This document shows positions 20,913 to 33,018 of a stretch of DNA of 64,000 nt, one piece after another (the first letter of the stretch is position 1; every line of letters begins with the position of its first letter). Position numbers and translations under genes: made by a program. Under the pieces are notes generated by a model. That model ran no database searches and was not told where the DNA came from. It was given only the letters and a program-made list of their open reading frames with translations. This DNA comes from Liriodendron chinense (taxonomy: Eukaryota; Streptophyta; Magnoliopsida; Magnoliales; Magnoliaceae), in the NCBI GenBank assembly GCA_003013855.2, contig PVNU02000424.1:2232001-2296000 (forward strand), in the 5' to 3' direction.

Positions 20913-21796
20913 GAGGCCTGCACACGAGTCGGGTTAGGGTTGGGTTGGGCCTAACCCTAGACCGAACCTAAATATATTTAAAGGTCTGATTTTCGGTCCG
21001 GGTCATGACCAGGTTGGGCTGACCCAACCCTAACCCTACCCTACTTGTAAAAGGGTCAACCCTAACCCTAGCCTACTCTATATGCTAAACCAGGTCTGGT
21101 TAGGACTGTTTCTATGGTCTGGTCCACCTAAGATTTGAGTCAGCTTCATTTTTGGTATCATATCCTAAAATGATTTTTCAAAATAGTTGGACGGTGTGGA
21201 TTTAATACACATAGTCAGGGGCCAACTACCTTGGTGGATCTCGGATGTCACCTAATCCGCTCCCTGTGAGTGTGCTTGGGTGAGAGAGGGTGAGACATGG
21301 AACCAGCCATGTGGGTGAGACGCTGACCATGAGGCTCACCTCGATGTATATATTGTAAATCCATGCCGTCCATCTATGTTTTCAGATTATTATAGGACAT
21401 GGTCCAAAAAAGGAAGCGGATAAAAGCTTTAGGTAGATCACACCATAAAAATCAGTCATTGAACTCCCACCATTAAAAGATTCTAGAGTCCACCTTAATG
21501 TTTATTGACCATTCAACCTATTGATATTGCTATATAGATATTTCTAAAAGCAATAAACCAATATAAACGAGGCGGTTTGGGTTGGGCGGAACGGGTAGGG
21601 TACACACAGGTCGGGGTACGGGTTGGGTCGGGCGGGTTTGGCATGTACCCTAAACCATACCTAATGAAAAAACGGTCCAGCTGCATCCACTCGGAACTGG
21701 ACCGTTTTCTCAGCCGGGTTGGGACGGATCCAGTTTCTACCAAGTAGGGTTGGGCGGGTTAACTAGGCAGATGTGCAGCCCAGATGTGCAGCCCTA
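20913..21796. mobile_element. Probable hAT-type non-autonomous element rich in GGGTT words
   Basis: Left end GAGGCCTGCACACGAGTCGG and right end reverse-complemented TAGGGCTGCACATCTGCC share the core GGSCTGCACA. Flanking octamers CTAAACAT (20905-20912) and ATGAACAT (21797-21804) agree at 6 of 8. The outer parts are built of GGGTTGGG/CCTAACCC words; the middle (about 21130-21470) holds the dispersed GGACGGTGTGGAT unit also found at 24035 and in the Tekay LTR. No coding region. Confidence 0.45.
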
Positions 21797-21804
21797 ATGA
21801 ACAT

Positions 21805-24034
21805 TCATGACTTTTCATTAGCGCATCCAAATAAAGAATCTCCTCCATATCCATTTGGAGCCCATGTCCGGGATTTTAAAGACTCTACGAATGAACTTCT
21901 TTTGCCAACCTCTATACATTCATCCAAACGAGTGACTTTATAAGGGTAATATTGTCATTTAATTTTGAAAAGAATGCCTTTTCTATTACCAAAAAACAGA
22001 AGAGAGAGAAAGTATCGCATCGTGCTTCTTCGTTGGCAAGCAACTTGAGATTTTTGGACAAAGGAATCATCTGATTGTGATAGGGAATTTGGTACATTTC
22101 GTCATCACTCCACTTAGCCTTAGGAGCAATGGGCGAGCCAGGGTTTGGCTCAGGCCCCCATTTTATAACTAACTGGGTCAGGTTTGATGAGCCGGGCCTA
22201 TTCAAAACATTGATTTTGCCATGGCCTAAGTGGGCTCATTTCCAGCCCATCATTGAACTAGGCTTGTGGTTGTCTTTGGCCCAGAATTTGAATTGGTTGG
22301 ACTGATTCTGTTGAAACGGCCGTATTCAAAATTTTGAGTTTTGGACACGTGGAAACAAAGCTCACATGTGTGAGTGAGATGAGAGCAGCTTGTCAGATGG
22401 TCCTAGCATATATGGTTATCTGGTGGACCACATCTGTGTAAGTTCTGATTGTGAAAAATTAACTGGTGGCTCAAAATCTTCACATATTTGCAGCCCAACC
22501 AATGATCGTATTAACTTGATTTCAGGTGCGTAGAACTGCAGAGTGACGATTGGCTGGCAAGCTGGTCTGTATCTGTGGGCCTATTGACCCCAGCTGGTCT
22601 GTATCAGTGGGCGTATTGGCTGGGCCAGAAAAGATGTGGTACAGGGTGACCTGATTAGATGATACTTGTTTGAGTCGGCCACAATTTTTTTAATGTAAAA
22701 ACATCTTGAAAACTAATGAAAAATAGGAAACAAATTATAAAATATAACAATATATCATTTTTTTTTCTTTTTTTACACACGCACTCACGCTCTCCCTCAG
22801 CTTGACTTGCTGAAAGTCAAACAAATCAGTCCTAGTTGAAAAAAAAAAAATAAGCATGACTTGAACGCATTAGATGTGAATAAAACAAGAAGGGGAAAAG
22901 AAAGCAATGGTCTACCTCATCTTCCGATATTTTCTAAGACGGTTCCTTTTTTCGATTAGTCAGATCCCACTTAAATCTTATGTTTTGATCCTCAAAATAG
23001 ACTTAAATCTAGTCTAAAAATAAGTTTTTAAACTTTTTTCATGGTTGAAATAAATAAAGAAATGAAAAAAAAAAAATCAAAACAGGCTTTTTATAGTCGT
23101 GTCGGCTGGTGCTAACTGCTACAGTCCTCTATCGATGCCATATTGGTATGCATTGATCGATGTGGATCGACACGGCCCATTTTTCACTTAACAGGACAGT
23201 TCACCCATGAAACCTGTAATGGGGGTGAATGATATTAATGAATATTCAAAACCATGGATCTAATAGGCTCTTGATTGTTCTTCATGAGTGAGGCAGGCAA
23301 CAGAGTCCAATTAGAAGTTATGGTCCACAGAAATAAATGGTCTTGGCTTAAATGGATGGATGTGATAAAGAAGGCCATTTTCTAAATGGATAGATCCTCC
23401 AACTGTGACTTGTGCAAAATGACACATGGAGTCTGGGTTCTACCTGATGAACGGTTCAGATTGACAGATTGGAGTGCACATGCACCCCTAGCAATGCTAT
23501 TCATTGAGAAGGTACACGTGGATAGTACAATCAATCAATCTGGACTGTTCATCAGGTCCAACCTACACTCCATGTGTAATCGTGCAAAAATCACACTGGA
23601 CGGATGTTCCAGACCACCCAATCAACAGCTAACAAAATAAGACCATTAAGATTGTCTTGGAAAAATAGGTCTGATCATCCATTCGAACCATCCGTTTGGT
23701 ACGGAAGATCCTGGATTGCCTATGATTAAAGAGCATCACTTTGATCAGATGCTCCCAGTGATTCCATCCATGGCTTGGGAAATGGACAGCTATTAATAAA
23801 AAGAGGCCAACCTTTAATGGCTACGATCATCCCGTCAGTGTGATTTTTGCATGATTACAAATAAGAGTATGAATTGGGATGGTTTCCTCAATTGGCAATA
23901 ATTTGGCTAGGGCTCAGATCATATAGGCTCATTGGCAGGCATGAAAAAAGACTGGTATGGGATTAGTGAAGCTTCTAATGACTTGGCATCAAGGCTCTTT
24001 CTCTAATTCGTGAAAATGCCTTTATATGAGCCTA
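21805..24034. other. Intergenic sequence, no gene seen
   Basis: No coding region could be supported on either strand; short open stretches show no recognisable domain or codon pattern. Contains AT-rich runs around 22700-22860 and 23040-23080. Confidence 0.5.
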
Positions 24035-24472
24035 ACCCAAGACGGTGCGGCACTTACCATGTGGCCCACTTTGATGTATGTATTTTGTAACGACCACGCC
24101 GTCCCTCCGTTTGTCCGGATCATTTTAGGGCATTGTCCCAAAAACGGAAGCAGATCCAATTATCAGGTGGACCATACCAAAGGAAACAGTCGTGATTGAA
24201 CTCGCGTACTGTTTATTTGCCATCCGTTCTGTTCATAAGGTCACATAAGCCTGGATGAAGGGAAAAGACAAATATCAGCTTGATCCGGAACTTTTGTGGC
24301 CCATTAATGGTCAATCACCACTGTTTCCTATGGTATGGTCCACGTGATAAATGGATCCGCTTCATTTTCAGCATAATGCCCTAAAATGATCTGGAAAAAC
24401 GGAAGGACAGTGTGCATACAGAATATATACATCAAGGTGGGCCCCATGGTAAGGACCGCAGCATCTTGGGTG
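24035..24472. mobile_element. Foldback element with about 115-bp inverted repeats
   Basis: The left arm (ACCCAAGACGGTGCGGCACT at 24035, then TGATGTATGTATT and CGGATCATTTTAGGGCAT) is the reverse complement, with scattered mismatches, of the right arm ending CTTGGGT at about 24472. The loop is about 200 bp. No transposase and no clear target duplication. Related arms recur at 53860-54363 and in pieces inside the Tekay LTRs. Confidence 0.7.
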
Positions 24473-25019
24473 AGTCCCGGGTCTCACCTAGTCCGCTCCC
24501 ATCCAAGTCCTTTTAGGTCTCTCTCTCTCTCTCTCCTTTCAGGTCCTTCGAATCCTAAGGTCTCTTCTCAACAAACAAACGAAAGGCCGAATCTAACTTG
24601 CTGCATTTTGCATACTTATCAACCAGAATTATTCAACTCAAATACAGAATCTCTTCGATGCAAAACAACAGTGGGTAGGATCGTTTTGGTTTCCCCTTTC
24701 AATCCAAAATTCTACCTGTAGCAAGCCTCTATTGCTTTTAACCCTCCACTTTCCCATTTATAGTTGGAGTAACTACTGAAGACATGATACTCTTGAGGAC
24801 AGGCCATCGTTGACCCATCCATCCCCTTTGAGTGCCCACATCTCGAATGTATATAAATAAATCTCCATTTAGGCATTATAATCACTTTAACACTAGCTTA
24901 TGTTACATGTTTGGATGCTTTAGATTGCCATGCCATGACTTTCCCTTGCAGCAAGCCGGTCAAGGATGCTTATGCTCCATGCAATTTAATCGTGTGAATC
25001 TAAGCTAAAAGGAATTTTC

Positions 25020-26408
25020 TTAATATTGAGTAGATAGATAATGTGATCCATCCCCTGCTAAGAACTCATGAACAACACCATTAATCTCAATTTTGCTACT
25101 TCCAGAAGACTTCTTGACTCCTGTATCAATCATCGTGTTCCTCACCATCATGGCATCTTCTCTTTTACCAGACATCGCATGAAGGTTCAAGAGAGAGATG
25201 TAACGACTCTCTTCATCAGGCTCTAGCTCAAGAAGGCATTTCGCGGCGTGCAACCCGAGCTCATAGTTTTTATGGGTTAAGCAACCACCCAGAAGAGCCC
25301 CCCAAACATAGGCATCCGGTTCAAAAGGCATGCTATCTATAAGCATGTGGGCCTCCTCCAAAAACCCTCCACGAGAAAGAACGTCCATCATACATCCATA
25401 GTGCTCGGACTTGGGTTCGATACCATATACTCGATTCATGCAATCAAAGCATCTAGTAGCATGGTCAATCATACCGCCATGACTACATGCCATCAGCAAT
25501 CCAACGAAGCTAATCCTGTCAGGCGTCAAACCCATCCTCATCATTTGTGAGAAAAGTGAGAGCGCAGCAATCCCACATCCATGGATAGCAAAACTGGTGA
25601 GCATAGTATTCCATGACTCCAAGTTCCTAGGCCGCCTCTCAACAAACACACGGAATGCAGCATCCAAACTACCGCATTTTGCATACATATACGCAAGGGA
25701 ATTATTCAATCTCGAAGTCGCTTTAATGTTATCATCTCTATCAATGTAAGCATGTATCCACTTGCCTACAGCTAGACAACCCAATTGAGAACATGCTGAA
25801 AGGGCACTCACTAGTGTGACTTCATTAGGCCTAAAATTGGCAATTTGCATTTCCCGGAACAGTTGAAGGGCAGCCTGAGGCAACCCACCCTGGGCATACC
25901 CACTCAACATAGCATTCCAAGCAACAATATCTCTTTCAGGCATTTCATCAAAAACGTGACGGGCATTCTCGATAGCACCATTGAGAGCAAAACCTGCGAG
26001 CATGGCAGTCCGAAGGGCCACATCTTTCTCATTGATTTCATCAAACACTTGGTATGCGAAGCTTATGTGACCGCAAGCAGAATAGAAACGAATGAGAGAG
26101 GTGGAGATGAATTGATCTGGTCTTGATCTGGTTTTAATGATTTGGGCATGGATGGTTTGTCCTGCTTCGAAGGCGGAGACATGGGCACAGGATCTCAGTG
26201 CAGACATGAGGGTGGGGGTGTCTGGAAAACAGCCTTGGGCTAGCGTTTGATGGTAGAGGAGAAGAGGGTTAATTGGATTTTGGGATTTTGAATGTTGGTT
26301 GGTACGTTTGGGGGGTGGATTTGGGATTGATGAGAGAGTGGCGGGAAAATAACCGGCCATTCGATTTTTCCCGGGAAGTGACGGTTTTCTGGGAGATGTG
26401 TTGACCAA
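25020..26408 (-). CDS. Pentatricopeptide repeat protein, PLS class, E/E+ type
   Basis: Intact, intronless, 462 residues. PPR proteins of this class bind organellar RNA, one repeat per base, and most E-type members specify C-to-U editing sites in chloroplast or mitochondrial transcripts. Repeats run from about residue 58 to 360: for example SALRSCAHVSAFEAGQTIHA, KDVALRTAMLAGFALNGAIE, RDIVAWNAMLSGYAQGG, NNSLAYMYAKCGSLDAAFRV and NLESWNTMLTSFAIHG. The E motif starts near VWGALLGGCLTHKNYELG and an E+-like tail (GSSKIEINGVVHEFLAGDGS) ends the protein; no DYW deaminase follows, so a partner would have to supply it. The N-terminus is basic and Ser/Pro-rich, suiting an organelle targeting peptide; a second Met at codon 17 is an alternative start. 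At 462 residues it is short for the class. A Harbinger element starts 91 bp beyond the ATG. Confidence 0.93.
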   Translation of the reverse strand: MVNTSPRKPSLPGKNRMAGYFPATLSSIPNPPPKRTNQHSKSQNPINPLLLYHQTLAQGCFPDTPTLMSALRSCAHVSAFEAGQTIHAQIIKTRSRPDQFISTSLIRFYSACGHISFAYQVFDEINEKDVALRTAMLAGFALNGAIENARHVFDEMPERDIVAWNAMLSGYAQGGLPQAALQLFREMQIANFRPNEVTLVSALSACSQLGCLAVGKWIHAYIDRDDNIKATSRLNNSLAYMYAKCGSLDAAFRVFVERRPRNLESWNTMLTSFAIHGCGIAALSLFSQMMRMGLTPDRISFVGLLMACSHGGMIDHATRCFDCMNRVYGIEPKSEHYGCMMDVLSRGGFLEEAHMLIDSMPFEPDAYVWGALLGGCLTHKNYELGLHAAKCLLELEPDEESRYISLLNLHAMSGKREDAMMVRNTMIDTGVKKSSGSSKIEINGVVHEFLAGDGSHYLSTQY

Positions 26409-27067
26409 TCACGACCCTCACGTGATTGGCTCAGAACTCAAAACGTGAAAAGGGTAGTTTGGTCACTCATGCAAGGACAGGAAGGGTAGGTCGGTCATTT
26501 AGGCCGTGTTCATATAATGTACTTCGACAGTGATGAAGTGTATATCTGTAATGATTGTTTCTTTGTAAAGGTGGATTTAGACATGTGAGTGAGCATTATA
26601 ATGCAACTCTTTTTAATACTAACAGCCAGGTTCACACCCAAGTGACAGATTGAGTTAAGATAACCTCGTCTCAACACTAACGTCATAGTATCTCATAATG
26701 AGGGTGACTAACATTGTGATGTGACTAACATAGGTGGATGGGTGTACTAACAAAGGGTGTGTGAACTAACCCATAAAAATAGAAACTCTCTCTAATATTG
26801 TCTTTGTGACTCTAAATTCTGTAGCCGATTTAATTTTAGTGATTGGATAACTCATATCTAGGTGATGTGGACCGATGGTGGAGAACCAATATGCGAACTA
26901 CCATAGCATGACATACTTGTTACATGGCTGGTTCGTTAACTTCGAACAATTTGTTCTCTTACAACCAAAGGTCCCAGTAACATTGACTGGAGCAACATCC
27001 ACGCCATTGAATTGTGTCCATCTCATTTGGATGAGATGGAAAGAAAGTCAGAAATGTTGATTCACAC

Positions 27068-27492
27068 TGGAGCTGTACAAGAATCGAGCTAGCTCGAAAA
27101 GTTCGCTCGGCTCGACTAAAAAAAGCTTGGTTGTTCGGCTTGACTCGTAGGGTTAAACAAGCCAAGTCGAGCCTATTTTATGGGCTCGTTGAAAATTCAA
27201 ACCAAGCTCGAGCCTAGCCTGAGCTCGATTCGTCTTGGCTCATGTACAGGCTTGGTATTTAAAATATATTATATATTATATATTAATATTATTATATAAT
27301 ATGTATGGAAAATTTAAAATAAAAAAAATAAAACCCTAAAAGTCTAAAAAATTTCCATTCAAGCGCACGCCCCATCTCTTTCTTCGAGCCTCCTCTCTCT
27401 CACCCACCTCCCTCAAACCTTAGTCGTCCTCACCCATGGCTACCTGACCGCCTTCCGGCCGTCTGAGTTCCACGAGGACCACGACCCTCTGA

Positions 27493-27527
<35 letters not shown>

Positions 27528-27920
27528 ATCTCCTCTCTCTCCCCCACTCGTCTCTTGGCTAGTCAACGCCCGGCCATTCCGGCAGTCCCTAGCCTTGTCC
27601 TACAGCCGACTGCCCCTATTCGACAGCTGACCTCCTTCCAGCCTGGGGCAACGACCATTCCGACAGTCCTCAACCTTGTCCGGCAATGCCCAAGCTCGAT
27701 AGTGGCTTGAAAGCTTGGCTCGAATTTAGGCTCAAAAGCCTGAAGCTCAAATAGGCTCGAACAAGCTCGAATTCAGCTCAAAAGCTCGACCAAACCATGG
27801 CCAAGCCTTCCATTTGGGCTCGAGGACCAAGCCGAGCCAAGCTTCAGCCCAGGTTGCCCACTGACTAAACCAAGTCGAACTGTGCAAAGCTTGGTTCGGC
27901 TCGGCTCGTGTACACCTCTA
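27068..27920. mobile_element. hAT-type element with perfect 8-bp duplication, inside Harbinger A
   Basis: 853 bp, flanked by ATTCACAC at 27060-27067 and 27921-27928. Ends are TGGAGCTGTACAAGAATCGA and (reverse complement of the right) TAGAGGTGTACACGAGCCGA. The matching site in Harbinger B (50882-50889) has a single ATTCACAC and no insert, confirming the boundaries. The interior is made of CTCGA/GAGCTCG words at both ends and a (CT)n tract around 27495-27540. No transposase. Confidence 0.9.
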
Positions 27921-29541
27921 ATTCACACGATTACATGAAAATATTGTAAATAACTGTATAAAAATGTCAGTTGCAAATTTTTGAAAATCATACGTTCATT
28001 TTAACCCAAATTGCTATGAATCAAGATAACATCAAAAAAATACATTCTTACACCATTCTTTAGATCCAGTCCACTACATGCACCGTGTTCCAAGAACTAA
28101 AAAAGAAGAGGAAAAAAAACCCACATCCATTTCCAATAAAAAAGATTACTACATGATTCAGAAAAACTATCCAAGACGCGAGAAAATGTGATAAGCGAAG
28201 GCTATAATGATAGCAAGCAATGAACAATCGGACCAGAGTCTCTAAGTCCTCAGCTATTGTTCATTGACCTATTTCGTTGCCAAATGTCTTTTCCAGGGGC
28301 AGAGCTTTCGCATTATTGATTTGGCCTCCACATACACAAAACGGTGACAGATTCATGTAGCTTTCCTCCTTTGTTGAGGTATCCACACCACCGTGATCGC
28401 TAGCACAACCGATTGCAACCTGCGCCGAGTGTTGCACCTGTGCACCTTCTGGGGTTGTCTGCCTTGGGGTCAGCACTCCCAACTCATCCACAGCACTCTG
28501 AGCCTTCCAATCTTCGTATGTAGTTATTGCATTTCAATAAGCTTGAACGACTTATAATGGCTTCCACTGTAGCAATGAACCTGTCCGCTCACAGTCTTCC
28601 CACGATAGATAAATTCCTGGAACATGACCTCTGAATACAACATAATATTTACCCTATTTTCGTGTATAACAACACAGATCATTAATGAAAGGATTACAAC
28701 TAAATCCGAGTATGACTGGGCAATCAAACAAATTGCAAAGTGCTGTAGCATTTTCTGTTCGTAGGGATTGTACATACCTAGTCGAGTCTATCTGCCTCAG
28801 CGTAATGTTCTCAAAATAAACTAAGTACTTACCACAGTTCATAAAATAATACAATGATAGGCATCAGGCTATGAAATATTATATACAATCACTCACCCTG
28901 TATCAAATGGTCTAGGTAGATCACCATTACCTGAGTAGTCCTTACTGATATGTAATCAGTCATACCATAAAAGAGGCTAACTTGAACATATCCACAATAA
29001 CGAATAGTCTATGACAATATCCATGCTGATAACCACACCAAGAGAAACTTCGTTAGTCATAAAAATGCACAAGTACGTGCTACAGGTGAGGCTGGGCCAG
29101 AATGTGCATCCTATTCCGTGATTAGATCAGGCCACAAGTCGAAAAATATATAGTAATCAGGTGAGTGACAGACACACAGCGGTGAGACCCTGTACTAAAA
29201 TTACAGATTATCATCGCAACCAACTTAAAATATGTAGAAACACATGCTGCGGTATGATCCCAAAAAGAAAAAAGAAAAAAAGCTTCATGCCTGGTGTCAC
29301 CACCCGAGTACCTTCCCACCCTCCACTATACCACTGTACTAACAGTAACCCATATTCATTGCTAAGGCAGACAGTGAACTTCTTCTTCACCCAAGCAATT
29401 CATTTTTCGGTAGAGAAACTAAGAAACAGTTCTGCATCATGCTTCTTCTGTGATAAGTGTTCAGAAGCTAAGATATATAAATCACCATCGAGTCCCAACC
29501 CGTCTAAAGCTACATTAACACGATTCATTCAGGTCAAGCCT

Positions 29542-30401
29542 TTACCTAACAGTCTGAGCCTCAGCTAAGTTGTTAATGGATTCAACAACCTTTTTCATTC
29601 CCTCATTCAATATCTCTGCCGGCTTCTCTAGCCTTCTCTTTTTTAGAGAGTTGACTCTGTTCAGAGTTGCATATGAAATCCTCGAGGTTTGACCAGGGGG
29701 TGGGCGATTGCCCCTGTACGAATCTTTCATTCGTGAATGACCAACGTCTTTCTTACTCATTATCAGATTGCACCTCAGATGACAATTAAATGGTCTCATC
29801 AAATTGGTCTCCCAGACCTTGAGTTAAGCTTTTGGAGTTAATTACAATCTCTTTTTTTTTTTTTTTGCCAGTTGTCTTGAAAACTAGATAACCGGACTTT
29901 GCACTTCAACCAAATGCAGAATTAACTCCAAATATGCTCGAGAGGTCTTCGAATCTTCTGATTTGCTTCCTTGAAGATTTGTCGCTCCTCTATGTGACTG
30001 GTCAAACCAAAAGATAACTTATTTGCTTGTAATAATATTTGTAAAGAAAGTTTATGAAAAGTGTTAGAGTAACACCTTCATATAATCCTCTCACACCTCA
30101 TCCGATGCTACTACTACCTCCAACTCAGGGTCCCACCCAAAACCGCTTGCTGTCAACATATCTTTCATGTCAATATAACATTTCTTCAGGATACGCATCC
30201 TATTTTGGATTTTGTCATTCGATATGTCAATTCCAATGACCATTTCCACTTAAGTATGATTCCTACATATGAATTATTGCGAAACCCGTTGTCAGCCTTT
30301 TCTTCAAGACTTACTGCCTCAAGCAAGCCTTTGATGAGGTTATCGTCCATAGGATGAGTCCATTCTATCCTCTTGTCTGCGGTGAATGAGGTTTCAGCCA
30401 T
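29542..30401 (-). pseudogene. Myb/SANT-like protein (Harbinger ORF1), decayed
   Basis: Start ATG at 30401 (MAETSF). The N-terminal part EWTHPMDDNLIKGLLEAV followed by KADNGFRNNSY is the plant Myb/SANT-like domain (PF12776 type). The frame is lost around 30240; then GFGWDPELEVVVASDEV followed by a TGA in place of a Trp, and EDYMKVLL (about 30150-30060), which is the usual block after the domain. A Lys/Glu-rich C-terminal piece (KKRRLEKPAEILNEGMKK...) is open at 29802-29542. In Harbinger elements this protein helps carry the transposase to the nucleus and to the transposon ends. It lies downstream of the transposase gene, same strand. Confidence 0.8.
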
Positions 30402-30959
30402 GGATATGGAAGGACTGCTTGATCGGAGAACGTCATGGCTATGGTTTGACGGAGATGTCGTAAACATTGTTAGAAGCGATTTCCAAATCAATCAAGTTTA
30501 AACTCATTTTATCTTTACTCGAAATCAGTCATACAATAATGTTATGAAAATCTTATCGTTATAGTAAACCGTATAATTACACGAAGGAAATAAATGCAAA
30601 TAACATATAAGGTGTCACACAAGATATATGATATCATGCAAGTTATTTTGTACTTTTGATTATATGAGCACAGAGAGATAAATATAAACAATAGTCCACA
30701 TGAAGGTATGATATAAGTAAGTGTTTATGATGGTTATTACAGTCCTAAATCATTTGAAACTTCAACTGATTAAAAAAGGTCCAATACATTCATATAAAAC
30801 TTCAAACCATATCCCTCAAATCTAAAGGGTGGGCATCATTCACATTTTTAATGCAATTCCATCTTGTTTTTTTTTTCATGTCGTCCTCTTAAATTGAGAG
30901 GCATTTACATTGGCATTCGGTTCGTCATTATCATTGTCTTCGAGTCGTGCCTAGTCACC

Positions 30960-31663
30960 TCCCAAGTCAACTTCATCACCTTCTCCCTCAACTACGTCCC
31001 AATCTGAGTTATCATAAAGTCGTATGAAGTTGTGAAGAACACAACATGTTGTGACAATCTTCACCTAGGTGTCAATTTTATATTGTGGTATAATTCGTAA
31101 GATTGAAAATCGAGCTTTCAACACCCCGAAATAACGCTCAATAACATTGCGGAGCTGAGAATGACGGTAGTTGAACAACTCTTAATGACTCGAATGGTTC
31201 TTTTTAGTTTGAAACTCTTGCAGATGATAACGTACACTACGATAAGGTACCATGAAACTAGGAAAGTGCGCAAATCCAGTGTCAACAACGTAGTACTTAC
31301 CTACAGTTCCATTGTTTTTTTTTGTAAATTAAGGGTTCACATACTTAGAACAAAAGGTAAATGAGAATTACATATCAAGTGAAGTCAGGGTCTTTACTAT
31401 TAGGCACAAGAAAGGTATCCGACGTACGAGTGAGCACATCTCGCAACACACGGGCAACCGATGCTGAACCCTCCCAATTCGGTAGAACGTAAATAAATTT
31501 TATGTCAAATGTGCAAGCCGCAAGCATATTTTGTAATTAGAAGCCCTTTTGATTCTTACAGCCCAGCATTTTGGGAGGTAGGCTAGAATATGTGCACCAT
31601 CAATGGCACCAACACATTCCTATCGCAGACATTAATTAGGAAATAATTTTAAAATAATTGTTA

Positions 31664-31699
<36 letters not shown>

Positions 31700-32227
31700 A
31701 TTTTGTGTTTGGACCACTTAAATAACCTGAAAATATTAGCCCCATTGTGGGTTCGACGATATCTCTTTAGTGTTTCGAGGGTTGGGAACTTGACAACGTC
31801 CGGGTATAGACAATTAATTGAATCGAGCACTCTATTAAAATGTCGACTTACTATCTCACCCGTACAGATAAATCGGTGTCTAATTACTTTGTTTCTAACA
31901 TTATGCATAACCGTATGTAAGAAAAGGACAAGTTCTTCCAACGTAATTCTGTGAGGTCTTCTCTCGCAAAGCCATACATAGTCGAAAAAATGTTGGCTTC
32001 GACATTTGCAGTTGAGATAGACATTCAATATCAGTCTTTGCAATGATAATAATAATAAAATGACTCCTTTCTAGAGCACCCGAGCGTGACGGCCATCTCA
32101 AGATATAATTTCGATAATATTTTACAATACTTAGAATATTGTAAGCAGCTGCAAGTGCAGCTGAAGTTGTCGGTGTCCACTCTTCGTCATTACTAGATGT
32201 AGAGCTGGAGGATGATGTCGAGGACAT
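30960..32227 (-). pseudogene. PIF/Harbinger DDE transposase of element A, decayed
   Basis: Start ATG at 32227 (MSSTSSSSSTSSNDEE), shared with element B. The N-terminal helix-turn-helix region reads MSKPTFFRLCMALRE, then after a frame change EELVLFLHTVMHNVRNKVIRHRF and GEIVSRHFNRVLDSI. Catalytic blocks follow: CVGAIDGAHI (first Asp, about 31600), KYYVVDTGFAHFPSFMVPYRS (second Asp, about 31285), NVIERYFGVLKARFSIL (Glu, about 31140-31095), and a final CCVLHNFI near 31045. Two introns are likely, about 31725-31621 (containing a (TA)n tract) and about 31383-31295, each ending in a plausible AG. Several stops and frame changes make it inactive. It would cut and paste elements into TTA/TAA sites. 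Confidence 0.85.
31669..31696 (+). repeat. (TA)n microsatellite in the transposase intron
   Basis: 14 TA units. Confidence 0.95.
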
Positions 32228-33018
32228 TTCTTTACTGATATAATAAATCCACACAATAGGGACAAATGTTAAATCTTGCAAGTGACAGCTATCAAATATG
32301 TAAATTTTTTTAGCAAGTGATAGATGAAAAAGTTATCTGTGATAGTTATAGTTAATGTTGTTTATCTAATTAACATATACCAACAGATAAAATAACTTTA
32401 TATAATCTTACATTCCAAGGTAATAAAACACTCATGGACAATACAATGAATGGACAGTAAAATCATGTCCCATAGTTTATATAAATAGAGATTGGGATGA
32501 AAGTTACCTCCCTAGAAGTCTGTCAAACATAATAGGCATACATTTTGCACAACTTGAATTTGAATCAAGTTGCAAAACTTCATATTAAGCATGTTAAGTG
32601 ATGGATGCAGATGCACAAGAGTTGCACTGAAATCCAATCCATTTTCTGACACAATTCAAAGAGAGATAACGCATATTTGGAGGATGACCAATAGCATTTG
32701 TACCTTTCAGATATGTGTAAATCCATATTTTAGGTAAATTTTATCAATTATAAATTACCATGTTCTTTCAACCTACCGACTATGTTTCTTGATCCATCAA
32801 TTATAAAGGAGAGGGATAGATTTGAAATTTGATAATTCTTTGGTGTCAATTTTGTTAGCATGATGTGAAAACATATACTTAGTTACAATGTATCTTCTTC
32901 ACTCATGGTAATTACAGATTTACAACTTGGCAATTGAGGCACATAAAGTTTGTAGAGTGTTGTAAAGTGAAGATAATTTATTAAACAGAACATGTATACA
33001 ATAGCTACTATATGAATG

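Larger units (their letters stand above)
26502..33018 (-). mobile_element. PIF/Harbinger element A, left part
   Basis: Starts GGCCGTGTTCATATAATG directly after TTA (26499-26501) and resumes at 49006 after the copia insertion, ending ...CAAACACACCC at 50495 before TTA. The reverse-complemented right end reads GGGTGTGTTTGGATAG, a Tourist/Harbinger-type terminus. Both standard Harbinger genes are recognisable on the minus strand, a DDE transposase (32227-30960) and a Myb/SANT protein (30401-29542), both decayed. The stretches 28165-29540 and 32282-33013 show no recognisable gene. Collinear with element B except where B is deleted. Confidence 0.88.

Noticed and set aside
20925..21100. CCCTAA/GGGTT runs considered as an interstitial telomere
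   Set aside because: The period is irregular, not the plant TTTAGGG heptamer, and inverted ends suggest a hAT-type element.
28261..28491. 76-codon minus-strand frame considered as a third Harbinger gene
   Set aside because: No known domain, and no counterpart in the usual two-gene Harbinger layout.
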